DNA from: Streptomyces fagopyri
GTDB taxonomy: Bacteria; Actinomycetota; Actinomycetes; Streptomycetales; Streptomycetaceae
Assembly (NCBI RefSeq): GCF_009498275.1
Contig: NZ_CP045643.1
Span: 3,720,001 to 3,784,000 of the forward strand
Direction of reading: 5' to 3'
Length of the DNA: 64,000 nucleotides
Positions 9,137 through 17,070 of this stretch are shown here, piece by piece. Made by a program: the position numbers and the translations under genes. Positions within the stretch are counted from its first letter, which is position 1. The number at the start of each line of letters is the position of its first letter. The notes beneath the pieces were generated by a model. That model made no database searches. It was not told the origin of the DNA and worked only from the letters and a program-made list of their open reading frames with translations.

Positions 9137-9499
9137 TCAATCGACCGCACGGGGGCCGGCGATCGTCGTCGGGGGCCGCGCGGTGCGAACTGGCGTCCCG
9201 TGGAGGGGTCTTCCACAGGGGGACGGAGGGAGGAGGCAGGCGGTCGGAGAGCTCCGGCGCCAGCACCGCACCCGCACCGGCTCCGGCGTCGGCGCCCGCA
9301 CTCGCACCCGCACCGGCGTTCGCGTCGGCACCCGCACCGGCGTCGGCGGTGTCGAGCGGCCGGCGCTGTCGAGCGGCCCGCGGCGACGGCCCCACCCGTG
9401 CACGGACGGGGCCGGGTCCGGTGGTCCGGCCGTCATCAGCATGGCGCCGACGACGAGGACCGCGGAGACGAGGAAAGCCCTGCGACGGTTGCCGGACAT
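9137..9499 (-). CDS. Small putative secreted protein, probably frameshifted
   Basis: The ATG complementary to 9497-9499 has a good ribosome site (AAGGGG) and opens a signal-peptide-like start (NRRRAFLVSAVLVVGAMLMT). After about 40 residues this frame becomes an Arg/Pro/Val repeat with unnatural composition, while another frame on the same strand reads an Ala/Gly/Asp-rich repeat and then a protein-like tail (VLAPELSDRLPPPSVPLW) ending near 9105, overlapping the APH start. I suspect the real product changes frame around 9380-9410, through a mutation or sequencing error in a G/C run. Family unknown. Confidence 0.4.
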   Translation of the reverse strand: MSGNRRRAFLVSAVLVVGAMLMTAGPPDPAPSVHGWGRRRGPLDSAGRSTPPTPVRVPTRTPVRVRVRAPTPEPVRVRCWRRSSPTACLLPPSPCGRPLHGTPVRTARPPTTIAGPRAVD

Positions 9500-9747
9500 G
9501 AAAGACCCCTTGGTGTCGAGAGGTCGGAGCCGAAGCGGTGCCGGCTCCTCGGTACGTGCTCGATCCCTGAGAAGGGATTACGGGCCGAGGGGATGCCGGT
9601 GTCGTCGTTCCACCGCACCGCCGTCACACGCTGGTGACATGGTCACGACGCGGAGGACGGCCGGGACCGGGGACGTGACTTCGCCGGGGCGTGGGGGGTG
9701 CGGCAGCGCACGGGCGGAGTTCGTTGTCCGCCTGACCTGTCCGGACA

Positions 9748-9801
9748 AGTGAGGGACGTACGGGACCTGCGCCAAGTGAGGGACGTACGGGACCTGCGCC
9801 T
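9748..9801. repeat. Two exact 27-bp tandem direct repeats
   Basis: Units 9748-9774 and 9775-9801 are identical and contain GAGGGACGTACGGGACCTG. They lie 116 bp upstream of the alkaline phosphatase start, so they may be regulator binding sites or a recent tandem duplication. Confidence 0.75.
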
Positions 9802-9840
9802 TTACCTGCCGCTGAAGATCTCGTCGCGTACTGGCCATCT

Positions 9841-9884
9841 GTTCTTGGTCAACCTCCCCCCAAAGAACCTTATGTTCACGGTCA
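9841..9884 (+). promoter_or_regulatory. PHO-box-like 11-mers upstream of alkaline phosphatase
   Basis: GTTCTTGGTCA (9841-9851) and GTTCACGGTCA (9874-9884) are similar 11-mers exactly 33 bp apart, three helical turns or three 11-bp units. PhoP of streptomycetes binds 11-bp direct repeats beginning GTTCA. The intervening 11-mers match poorly, so this is a degenerate candidate. The patch is AT-rich for the genome. Confidence 0.4.
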
Positions 9885-9916
9885 AATGATGGGCAAGAAC
9901 AGCAATGGAGGACGTT

Positions 9917-11209
9917 GTGTCCCTGGATGCCCGTAGGGCTCGGCGGTTCGCCGCTCCCGCAGCCGCCGCAGTCGCCGCCGCCGTCGTGACGATGGTGGTC
10001 AACCCGACGCTGGGCGCGTCGGCCTCGGCTCCGCAGGCCGCGGCCAAGGCCAAGGCCCCGACCGCCAAGAACGTCATCTTCATCAACGGCGACGGCATGG
10101 GTGCCGCCATGCGCCAGGCCGCCCGTCTGCACCTGGCCGGCCTGGGTGGCCAGCTCGCGATGGACAAGCTCCCCGTCTCGGGCCAGCTGACCACCGAGCC
10201 GGACGACCCGAAGGCCGTCGTCACCGACTCGGCCGCCGCGGCGACCGCGTGGGCCACCGGCGAGAAGACCTACAACGGCGCGATCAGCGTCGACGTGGAC
10301 GGCAACCCGCTGGCCACCCTCGGCCAGCAGGCCAAGGCGGCCGGCAAGGCCACCGGCCTGGTCACCACCGCGCAGGTCACCGACGCCTCGCCGGCGGCGT
10401 TCTTCTCGAACACCGCCAACCGTTCGGCGCAGGACGAGATCGCCCGCCAGTACATCGAGGTCAGCAAGCCCGACGTCATCCTGGGCGGTGGCGAGGACTG
10501 GTGGCTGCCCGCGGGCACCGCCGGCGCGTTCAAGGACCAGCCCGCCGAGGACCCGTCCGAGGCGAGCAAGGGCACCAAGGGCGACCTCATCAAGAAGGCC
10601 AAGAAGGCCGGTTACTCCTACGTCAACAGCGCGGACCAGCTCAGCCGCGCCAAGGACGGCAAGCTCCTCGGTCTTTTCGCCAACGAGGAGATGTTCCAGC
10701 AGCGTCCCGAGGGCCAGGGCGACGTGTACAGCCCGGTGGTCGGTCTCTCCACCATGACCAGCAAGGCCCTGAGCACGCTGGACAAGAACAAGAAGGGCTT
10801 CTTCCTCATGGTCGAGGAGGAGGGCACCGACGAGTTCGCGCACTCCAACAACGCCACCCGCACCCTGCAGTCCATGCAGGAGCTGGAGAAGGCCGTGGCC
10901 GTGGCCCGCGCGTACGTCGCCACCCACTCCGACACCCTGCTGGTCATCACCGGTGACCACGAGACCGGCGGCCTGGCCGTCGAGGAGTCGGACGCCGCCG
11001 ACGAGTCCGGCACCGGCATCTCCACCGAGGACGGTCCGTTCAGCATCCGCGGCAGCGAGAAGAGCTTCTACATCGACTGGACCACGTCCGGTCACACCGG
11101 CGTGGACGTGCCGGTGACCGCGGCCGGCCCGCTGTCCGACCGCTTCACCGGCAAGCACGCCAACACCCACGTGTACGACGTGCTGCGTGAGGCCCTGACG
11201 CGCCGCTGA
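9917..11209 (+). CDS. phoA: Secreted alkaline phosphatase (PhoA family)
   Basis: Phosphate monoester hydrolase of the metal-dependent alkaline phosphatase family, exported to scavenge phosphate. The nucleophile block is VTDSAAAATAWATGEKTYNG; VIFINGDGMG carries a metal aspartate, TGDHETGGL and SGHTGVDVPV the remaining metal ligands. I start at GTG 9917 because GGAGG lies five bases upstream; the ATG at 9905 overlaps that site and would add only four residues. This gives about 430 residues with an Arg-rich N-region (ARRARRFAAP) and a hydrophobic segment ending near Ala-Ser-Ala, a Sec or possibly Tat signal. A long perfect terminator follows. PhoP control is likely from family knowledge. Confidence 0.9.
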   Translation: MSLDARRARRFAAPAAAAVAAAVVTMVVNPTLGASASAPQAAAKAKAPTAKNVIFINGDGMGAAMRQAARLHLAGLGGQLAMDKLPVSGQLTTEPDDPKAVVTDSAAAATAWATGEKTYNGAISVDVDGNPLATLGQQAKAAGKATGLVTTAQVTDASPAAFFSNTANRSAQDEIARQYIEVSKPDVILGGGEDWWLPAGTAGAFKDQPAEDPSEASKGTKGDLIKKAKKAGYSYVNSADQLSRAKDGKLLGLFANEEMFQQRPEGQGDVYSPVVGLSTMTSKALSTLDKNKKGFFLMVEEEGTDEFAHSNNATRTLQSMQELEKAVAVARAYVATHSDTLLVITGDHETGGLAVEESDAADESGTGISTEDGPFSIRGSEKSFYIDWTTSGHTGVDVPVTAAGPLSDRFTGKHANTHVYDVLREALTRR

Positions 11210-11219
11210 GCGACACACC

Positions 11220-11269
11220 GACAGCGGCGGGGCCCCGGAGCGATCACGCTCCGGGGCCCCGCCGCTGTC
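11220..11269 (+). terminator. Perfect 23-bp-arm terminator hairpin
   Basis: Arms 11220-11242 and 11247-11269 are exact complements with the loop ATCA, starting 11 bases after the phosphatase stop. The G+C-rich stem without a U-tract is typical of Streptomyces; it may also stop transcription from the P450 operon on the other strand. Confidence 0.85.
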
Positions 11270-11402
11270 ACGGCATCCGGCGGCCGGGGCCGGTCACCGT
11301 ACGCGCCGGCCGACGGCGGTGGTCACCGCACCCGGCGGCCGACAGCGGCGGTCACGGAGTGCTCGGCGCTCCGCCGGCCGCACTCGCCGGCCCGGGCACT
11401 CA

Positions 11403-11438
11403 GCGCCCGGTACTCGGCGCCCGGTACTCGGCGCCCGG
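11403..11438. repeat. 14-bp tandem repeat, 2.6 copies
   Basis: The unit GCGCCCGGTACTCG occurs at 11403-11416 and 11417-11430 with a partial third copy to 11438, between the phosphatase terminator and the P450 stop. It sits in a degenerate GGCGGTCAC/GGCCGAC-rich stretch (11282-11400). Confidence 0.6.
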
Positions 11439-11453
11439 GCGTCCAGCGCGGGC

Positions 11454-12668
11454 TCAGCCCTGCTCGACGTGCAGATGGAGGGGACCCCGCAGGACGGGAC
11501 TGGGCCGGTACGGCGGCGGGTCGGCGACCAGTCCGGGCCGTTCGAGGCGGCGTACCAGCCCGGTCAGCGCGATCTGGGTCTCCAGCCGGGCCAGCGGTCC
11601 GCCGAAGCACAGATGGACACCACTGCCGAATCCCAGGTGCTGGTTGTCCTGCCGGTCGGGGGCGAAGCGGTCGGGGTCCTCGAAACGGTCCGGGTCACGA
11701 CTGCCCGAGGCGAGCATGAGCATGATCTGCGAGCCCTTGGGGATGACGGTGTCGCCGACCGTGATGTCGCTGTACGCCGCCCGCCAGGGAATGATCTGCA
11801 CCGGGGGCTCGTAGCGCAGCAGTTCCTCCACCAGCGGTACGACGAGGCCGGGTTCGGCGCGCAGCCGGCGCAGCACCTCGGGGTGGCGCAGCAGCGTCAG
11901 CATGCCGTTGGCGATGAGGTTGACGGTGGTCTCGTGGCCGGCGATGAGCAGCAGGTTGGCGGTGCTGATGATCTCCTCGTCGGTCATCCGCCCGTCGGGC
12001 CCGTCGTCGTTGGCCAGCCGGGTCAGCAGGTCGTCGCCGGGGTGGCCGTGGCGTACCTCCAGCAGACCGCCGAGGTACTCGCGCAGATCCTTGGTGGCCT
12101 GCACGCCGTTGTCCAGTTTCTCCTGGGGGTCGGTCCTCGGGTCGTAGTCGATCGACTCGATGATGGCGTTCACCCAGACGTGGAACCGCGGTTCGTCCTC
12201 CCGTGGTACGCCCAGCAGGCGGCAGATCACGGTGACGGGGAACGGGTAGGCGAACTCGTCGACGATGTCGATCCGCTGTTCGTCCGCGAAGCCGTCGATC
12301 AGGCCGCTGACGGTGGCGGTCAGGCCGGGTTCCATGCCGGAGACCAGTCCCGGGGTGTGCGGCGGCCCGAAGTGACGCATCGCCAGGCGTCGCAGGCGGT
12401 CGTGCTCGGGCGGGTCGAGGTTGATGAACGACGGCGTGGCGCGTCCCTCGACGGCCGCCATCGGCCGCGCCAGGTTGCGTACGTCGGAACTCAGGCGCGG
12501 GTCGTGGAGTATGCCGGTGAGTTCGCGGTAGGTGCTGATGACATAGCTGCCGTCCTCCTGCAGGGCCACCGGGGTCCTGCGCAGTTCGGCGTAGAGCGGG
12601 TACGGGTCGGCCCGGGAGGAGTGGTCGAGGATCCGGCGCAGGGTGTCGGGCCTCTCGGTCGTGGTCAT
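11454..12668 (-). CDS. Cytochrome P450, 404 aa
   Basis: A soluble class I bacterial P450. I-helix AGHETTVNL carries the oxygen-activating acid/threonine pair, EELLRYEPP supplies the ExxR motif, and the haem loop FGSGVHLCFGGPLARLE places the thiolate cysteine at residue 354. The ATG complementary to 12666-12668 is preceded by AGGAGGGA. It uses electrons from NAD(P)H through the ferredoxin and reductase encoded directly upstream, all on the minus strand. No biosynthetic enzyme adjoins, so the substrate may be a diffusible metabolite, fatty acid or xenobiotic. Assignment to a CYP family needs alignment. Confidence 0.93.
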   Translation of the reverse strand: MTTTERPDTLRRILDHSSRADPYPLYAELRRTPVALQEDGSYVISTYRELTGILHDPRLSSDVRNLARPMAAVEGRATPSFINLDPPEHDRLRRLAMRHFGPPHTPGLVSGMEPGLTATVSGLIDGFADEQRIDIVDEFAYPFPVTVICRLLGVPREDEPRFHVWVNAIIESIDYDPRTDPQEKLDNGVQATKDLREYLGGLLEVRHGHPGDDLLTRLANDDGPDGRMTDEEIISTANLLLIAGHETTVNLIANGMLTLLRHPEVLRRLRAEPGLVVPLVEELLRYEPPVQIIPWRAAYSDITVGDTVIPKGSQIMLMLASGSRDPDRFEDPDRFAPDRQDNQHLGFGSGVHLCFGGPLARLETQIALTGLVRRLERPGLVADPPPYRPSPVLRGPLHLHVEQG

Positions 12669-12770
12669 GTCGCTTCCCTCCTGCTTCCCTGTGCCGGACT
12701 TCGTCCCTCTCGTCACGGGACTTCGTCCTTCTGCCGATGAAGCCGTATGACAGCGCCGCGCCACCAGGGC

Positions 12771-12858
12771 GCCGCGTGACGGGGTGACGCGCTACCGGCG
12801 CCGCCGCGTGACGGTGACGGGCTACCGGTGCTGCCGCATGACGGTGACGCGCCGTTCG
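12771..12858. repeat. Imperfect ~30-bp tandem repeat between reductase and P450 genes
   Basis: Three similar units begin at 12771, 12803 and 12833, sharing GCCGCGTGACGG and GGTGACG. The third covers the last codons of the reductase gene and the first two lie in the 153-bp gap before the P450 start. It may have arisen by slippage. Confidence 0.5.
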
Positions 12859-14213
12859 CCCGGGTCGTGCCCGGTGACGACCACGGTGGCGCCCTGGGCG
12901 AGCAGCGTGGGGCCGGGGAAGTCGACGGGCACCGGTTTCGCGTCCGCGGGCTGGTCGGGTGTGGGGCAGGGCGGCGGGAAGGGCGCGGCCGTCTCGATCA
13001 ACCGCCGGTAGTGGTCGAGCCACTTGGCGTTGTTGAAGCTGACCGCCGCGGTGACCCTGCCCTGGTATCCGTACGCGGCGACGAAGCGGCGGTCGGACAC
13101 GGATCCCTGGGCGACGACGACCTCGTCCGCGTAGGTCGGTACACCGACGGACTTGATGTTGACGCCGAACTGGATCGACCAGAACGCCGGGATCGACAGG
13201 TGCGGCCAGCGGTCCGCCTGGGTGCTGACCATGTTGTGGGCCGCGATCTCGGCCTGTTCCACGGCGTTGGCCCAGTGCTCCAGGGAGATGAAGCGGTACT
13301 CGTAGATCGGGTTGGGGCTTCGTGCCACGTCTCCGGCGACGAAGATGTCGTCGGTGACCAGGCCGTTGAGGTCGAAGGCGCGGCAGCCCGCGTCGCAGGC
13401 GACGCCCCATACGCCCACCGCCAGTCCCGAGTCCCGCAGCCACTCGGTGTTGCGGATGCCTCCGAGCGCCACCACCGCCACTTCCGCGTCGACCGTGCCG
13501 CCGTCGGAGAAGTGGGCGCGGCGCAACCGCCCCTGCGCGTCGCCCTCCAGGCGGGTGACCTTGACCCCGCAGCGCAGGTCGACGCCGTGGGCGCGCTGCA
13601 TGTCGGCGGCGACCTCGCCGATCATCGCGCCGAGTCCACCGACCAGCGGGGCCGGTCCGAGTTCGGCGACGGTCACCGGCAGGCCGCGTTCGCGGCAGAC
13701 GGAGGCGATCTCGGAGCCGGTGAAGCCCGCGCCGATGATCAGGACACGGGAGGGTCCGGCGGCGATCGCCCGCTGCAGCCCGGCCGCGTCCTCACGTGTG
13801 CGGACGACGAACACGCCGTCCAGGGCGGCCTCGGCCTCGACGGGCCAGGGCCGGGCCCGTACCCCGGTGGCGATCAGCATGCGGTCGAAGGGGATCCTGC
13901 GGCCGTCGGCGAGCCGCACCTGGTCGGCCGCCAGGTCCAGGCCGTCGGCGGGAACGCCCAGGAGCCACTCCGCGTCGATGCCGCGCCGCCGCGGCAGTGT
14001 GGTGCCGTCGGCGGGCACCCATCCGGTCAGTACCTGCTTGGACAGCGGAGGGCGGTCGTAGGGCTCTCCCAGTTCGTCACCGATCATGGTCAAGGACCCC
14101 GTGAAGCCCTCGCCGCGCAGGGCCTCCGCGGCGCGCAGGCCCGCCAGTGACGCCCCGACGATCACGACGCGGCCGTCCCGCCTGAACCTCCGCAGGGTGT
14201 GCGCGCTGCTCAT
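12822..14213 (-). CDS. FAD-dependent ferredoxin reductase-like oxidoreductase, 463 aa
   Basis: NAD(P)H:ferredoxin reductase of the BphA4/putidaredoxin-reductase type. The FAD Rossmann motif is VIVGASLAGLRAAEAL, followed by the signature EPYDRPPLSKQVL; the nicotinamide motif is VLIIGAGFTGSEIASV, and DIFVAGDVARSPN is the second FAD contact. The C-terminal part is longer than the roughly 410-residue norm. The ATG complementary to 14211-14213 overlaps the ferredoxin stop by ATGA, showing translational coupling, so the pair passes electrons to the P450 153 bp downstream. Confidence in role is high because all three partners are adjacent. Confidence 0.88.
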   Translation of the reverse strand: MSSAHTLRRFRRDGRVVIVGASLAGLRAAEALRGEGFTGSLTMIGDELGEPYDRPPLSKQVLTGWVPADGTTLPRRRGIDAEWLLGVPADGLDLAADQVRLADGRRIPFDRMLIATGVRARPWPVEAEAALDGVFVVRTREDAAGLQRAIAAGPSRVLIIGAGFTGSEIASVCRERGLPVTVAELGPAPLVGGLGAMIGEVAADMQRAHGVDLRCGVKVTRLEGDAQGRLRRAHFSDGGTVDAEVAVVALGGIRNTEWLRDSGLAVGVWGVACDAGCRAFDLNGLVTDDIFVAGDVARSPNPIYEYRFISLEHWANAVEQAEIAAHNMVSTQADRWPHLSIPAFWSIQFGVNIKSVGVPTYADEVVVAQGSVSDRRFVAAYGYQGRVTAAVSFNNAKWLDHYRRLIETAAPFPPPCPTPDQPADAKPVPVDFPGPTLLAQGATVVVTGHDPGERRVTVMRQHR

Positions 14214-14437
14214 GACGGGGACGTCCCCACCGGCGCGTCCCGCCCTTCCGGCCGGTCGACCAGGATGGCCTGGAGCGGGCAGGCCGCCGCGGCGCGCAGG
14301 ACCTGCTCGCGCTGGGCGTCGTCGGGGTTCGGGGCGTACATCAGCGCTTCCTCGCCGTGCATCCGGAACGCGTCCGGGGCCAGGAACGCGCACTGGGCGT
14401 ACCCCTGGCAGCGGGAAAGATCGACGACAACTCTCAT
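14210..14437 (-). CDS. [3Fe-4S]-type ferredoxin, 75 aa
   Basis: A small ferredoxin of the kind that feeds bacterial P450s. Cys10-Q-G-Y13-A-Q-Cys16 (CxxYxxC) and Cys53-Pro supply three cluster ligands; the residue where a fourth Cys would sit in a [4Fe-4S] protein is Tyr13, so a [3Fe-4S] cluster is expected. The ATG complementary to 14435-14437 has GGAGG five bases upstream. It is the first gene of the ferredoxin-reductase-P450 operon, with its stop overlapping the reductase start. Acidic residues dominate, as usual for electron carriers. Confidence 0.92.
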   Translation of the reverse strand: MRVVVDLSRCQGYAQCAFLAPDAFRMHGEEALMYAPNPDDAQREQVLRAAAACPLQAILVDRPEGRDAPVGTSPS

Positions 14438-14800
14438 CCCGACCTCCATTTCACAGGGGCCGCACGGCAGCGGGTCCTGGGGCGACACCCTCGGGGCGCC
14501 CACGGCACCACCCCGGCGCCCAGAAGCGAGAGTCATGCCTTCGAGACATCGAGAAAAGGAATACGGCTGTCGCCCGCCCCTGCGCGCATACGGGGGACAC
14601 CACGCTCGTCGAAGGTCTTCGCGGGGAGAACCGGTCAGCACGGCCGAGGCTCCGGAGTCCGGGCCACCGCCCGGAGAACCTGGCCTCGCCGTCGAAAAGC
14701 GTATCCCGCGCGCACCTGGCCCGCACCCGGGACGGAGCCGGTCGAGCGCGTCCGGTGCCGGGCCGGGTCCGGCACCACCCACACCACCCGCACCACCGAA
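14438..14800. other. Promoter region of the P450 operon
   Basis: No gene supported. The segment lies upstream of the ferredoxin gene (minus strand) and should contain its promoter. It has somewhat lower GC around 14530-14640 than flanking genes. No clear operator was found. Confidence 0.4.
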
Positions 14801-14844
14801 AAGGAGGGCGCCGACCGGTCCCATGACCGGTCGGCGCCCTCCTT
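14801..14844 (-). terminator. Perfect 20-bp-arm terminator
   Basis: Arms 14801-14820 and 14825-14844 are exact complements around the loop CCAT, 16 bases beyond the alcohol dehydrogenase stop. The left flank starts with AAGGAGG and the right ends in CCTT, giving some U on the minus-strand transcript. Strong intrinsic terminator candidate. Confidence 0.85.
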
Positions 14845-14859
14845 GCGCACGTCGACCCA

Positions 14860-15900
14860 CTAGATCGTCGCGGTGTCGATCACGAAGCGGTAGCGGACGT
14901 CGCTCGACAGCACGCGCTCGTACGCGTCGTTGATCTCGGACGCGCTGATCAGTTCGATCTCCGCGCCGAGGCCGTGCTCGGCGCAGAAGTCGAGCATCTC
15001 CTGGGTCTCCTGGATGCCGCCGATTCCGGAGCCGGAGAGGGACTTGCGGCCGCCGATCACGGAGAAGAGGTTGAGGGAGATCGGCTCCTCGGGGGCGCCG
15101 ACGTTCACCAGCGCGCCGTCCGTCCGCAGCAGCGAGAGGATCGCACCGAAGTCGAGCGGTGCCGAGACCGTGGACAGGATGATGTCGAAGGTGCCGCGCA
15201 GTTCCTCGAAGGTCTTCGGGTCGCTGGTCGCGTAGTAGTGGTCGGCACCCAGCTTCAGGCCGTCGTCCTTCTTGCGCAGGGACTGCGACAGCACGGTCAC
15301 CTCGGCGCCGAGCGCGTGCGCGATCTTGACGCCCATGTGACCGAGGCCGCCCATGCCGAGGACCGCGACCTTCTTGCCGGGGCCGGCGTTCCAGTGCCGG
15401 AGCGGGGAGTACGTGGTGATGCCGGCGCACAGCAGGGGCGCGGCCACGTCGAGGGAGAGGCCGTCGGGAATGCGGACGGTGTAGTTCTCGTCGACGACGA
15501 TCTTCTCGGAGTAGCCGCCGTAGGTGGGCTCGCCGTTCTTGTCGAGGGCGTTGTAGGTGCCGACGTTGCCCTTGACGCAGTACTGCTCCAGGCCCGCCTT
15601 GCAGTTCTCGCACTCGCGGCAGGAGTCGACCATGCAGCCGACACCCACGCGGTCGCCGACCTCGAACCGGGTGACGCCGGGGCCGACCTCGGAGACGATG
15701 CCGGCGATCTCGTGTCCGGGCACCATCGGGAAGATCGCCTCACCCCAGCCCTCACGGGCCTGGTGGATGTCCGAGTGGCAGATACCGGCGAACTTGATGT
15801 CGATCAGGACGTCGAACTCGCCCACGGCGCGGCGCTCGATGGTGGTGCGCTCCAGCGGGGCCTTCGCGGCGGGGGCAGCGTACGCGGCAACAGTGGTCAT
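14860..15900 (-). CDS. Zinc-dependent alcohol dehydrogenase (cinnamyl-type MDR), 346 aa
   Basis: Medium-chain NAD(P)-dependent alcohol/aldehyde oxidoreductase. Catalytic zinc ligands are in GICHSDIHQ (Cys) and [10 protein letters not shown] (His-Glu); the structural zinc lobe is [15 protein letters not shown]. The Rossmann motif is [32 protein letters not shown] and the [12 protein letters not shown] block resemble broad-specificity aldehyde reductases of the AdhC/YahK type, usually NADP-linked. The ATG is complementary to 15898-15900, with AGGAGAACCCCCAGC upstream. It is divergent from the XRE regulator 173 bp away, which may control it, though no operator was identified. Physiological substrate unknown. 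Confidence 0.92.
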   Translation of the reverse strand: MTTVAAYAAPAAKAPLERTTIERRAVGEFDVLIDIKFAGICHSDIHQAREGWGEAIFPMVPGHEIAGIVSEVGPGVTRFEVGDRVGVGCMVDSCRECENCKAGLEQYCVKGNVGTYNALDKNGEPTYGGYSEKIVVDENYTVRIPDGLSLDVAAPLLCAGITTYSPLRHWNAGPGKKVAVLGMGGLGHMGVKIAHALGAEVTVLSQSLRKKDDGLKLGADHYYATSDPKTFEELRGTFDIILSTVSAPLDFGAILSLLRTDGALVNVGAPEEPISLNLFSVIGGRKSLSGSGIGGIQETQEMLDFCAEHGLGAEIELISASEINDAYERVLSSDVRYRFVIDTATI

Positions 15901-16073
15901 GCTGGGGGTTCTCCTAGGGAGGGGTCCGTGCCCGGCCGTCTTCTTCCGCCGGGCACGCTCACCAGCCTGCCCCGCCGTTCGACATTCACCCAGGCCACGG
16001 CTTTGCGTACGACCGGTGGTCCTACTACTGGCGGGGTCAGGCTCAGCCGCGTACGACCGTGAATACTGGACGT

Positions 16074-16988
16074 ATGAACGAGCAGCCCTTCCAGGAGATC
16101 GCCGGGGAAGCCGGGCAGCCGCTGGATCAGCGGGCCGAGCTCAGTGAGTTCCTGCGCACCCGTCGGGCCCGGCTGAAGCCGGACGACGTGGGGCTGCCCG
16201 ACTTCGGCCGGCACCGCCGGGTGCCGGGGCTGCGGCGCGAGGAGCTGGCCCAGCTGGCCGGGGTGTCCGTCGCGTACTACACGCGGCTCGAACAGGGCAA
16301 CGGACGGAACGTGTCGGCGGAGGTGCTCGACGCCATCGCCCGTGCCCTGCGCCTGTCGGACGCCGAGCACGCGCACCTGACCCACCTCGCCAAGCCCAAG
16401 CAGCACAAGAAGAGGCAGACGGCCCGGCCGCAGCAGGTGCGGGTGGCGCTGCGGCACCTGCTGGACATGCTGGACGGAGTGCCCGCGTACGTCACCGGCC
16501 GGCGGGCGGACATCCTGGTCTGGAACCGGATGGCGGCGGCCGTCTTCGGCGACTGGGCGGAGCTCGCGCCCAACGAGCGGAACTGGGCGCGGCTGGTGTT
16601 CCTGCGACCCGAGTACCGGGATCTGTTCGTGGACTGGGAGCAGAAGGCGATCGACATCGTGTGCATGCTGCGCATGGACGCGGGCTGTCACCCCGACGAT
16701 CCGCGGCTGTCGGCGCTGGTCGGGGAGCTCTCCGTCAAGAGCCCGGACTTCCGGCGGCTGTGGGCCACGCACGACGTGAAGGAGAAGAACCACGGCGTGA
16801 AGGAGCTGCGGCATCCGCTGGTGGGCGATCTCGACCTGCGGTTCGAGTCGTTCCGGATGACGGACGACAGCGAGCAGGCGCTGGTCACCTACCACGCGGA
16901 GCCGGGGTCCGCCTCGGCGGAGGCGCTGCGGCTGCTGGCCAGCTGGGGCACGGACGCGACCCGCGCGGGGGCCAACGCCCAGTCCTAG
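16074..16988 (+). CDS. XRE-family transcriptional regulator with C-terminal MmyB-like domain, 304 aa
   Basis: Residues about 25-100 form a helix-turn-helix ([22 protein letters not shown]), followed by the ligand-binding-like C-terminal domain of MmyB-type regulators ([26 protein letters not shown], and [16 protein letters not shown] near the end). Members of this class respond to small molecules, possibly fatty acids. ATG 16074 is chosen over the in-frame GTG at 16059; neither has a strong ribosome site. It is divergent from the alcohol dehydrogenase, the commonest arrangement for a regulator and its target, so that gene is the first candidate for control. Confidence 0.88.
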   Translation: MNEQPFQEIAGEAGQPLDQRAELSEFLRTRRARLKPDDVGLPDFGRHRRVPGLRREELAQLAGVSVAYYTRLEQGNGRNVSAEVLDAIARALRLSDAEHAHLTHLAKPKQHKKRQTARPQQVRVALRHLLDMLDGVPAYVTGRRADILVWNRMAAAVFGDWAELAPNERNWARLVFLRPEYRDLFVDWEQKAIDIVCMLRMDAGCHPDDPRLSALVGELSVKSPDFRRLWATHDVKEKNHGVKELRHPLVGDLDLRFESFRMTDDSEQALVTYHAEPGSASAEALRLLASWGTDATRAGANAQS

Positions 16989-17070
16989 CCGCCCCCGGTA
17001 CGACGGTCACACCCGCCCCACGCCCGGTACGACCGTCACCCCCGTCCCACCCCCACGCCCGGTACGACCG

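Noticed and set aside
11454..14437. Part of a secondary-metabolite gene cluster
   Set aside because: Only electron-transfer partners are present, with no synthase, transporter or dedicated regulator within the surrounding genes.
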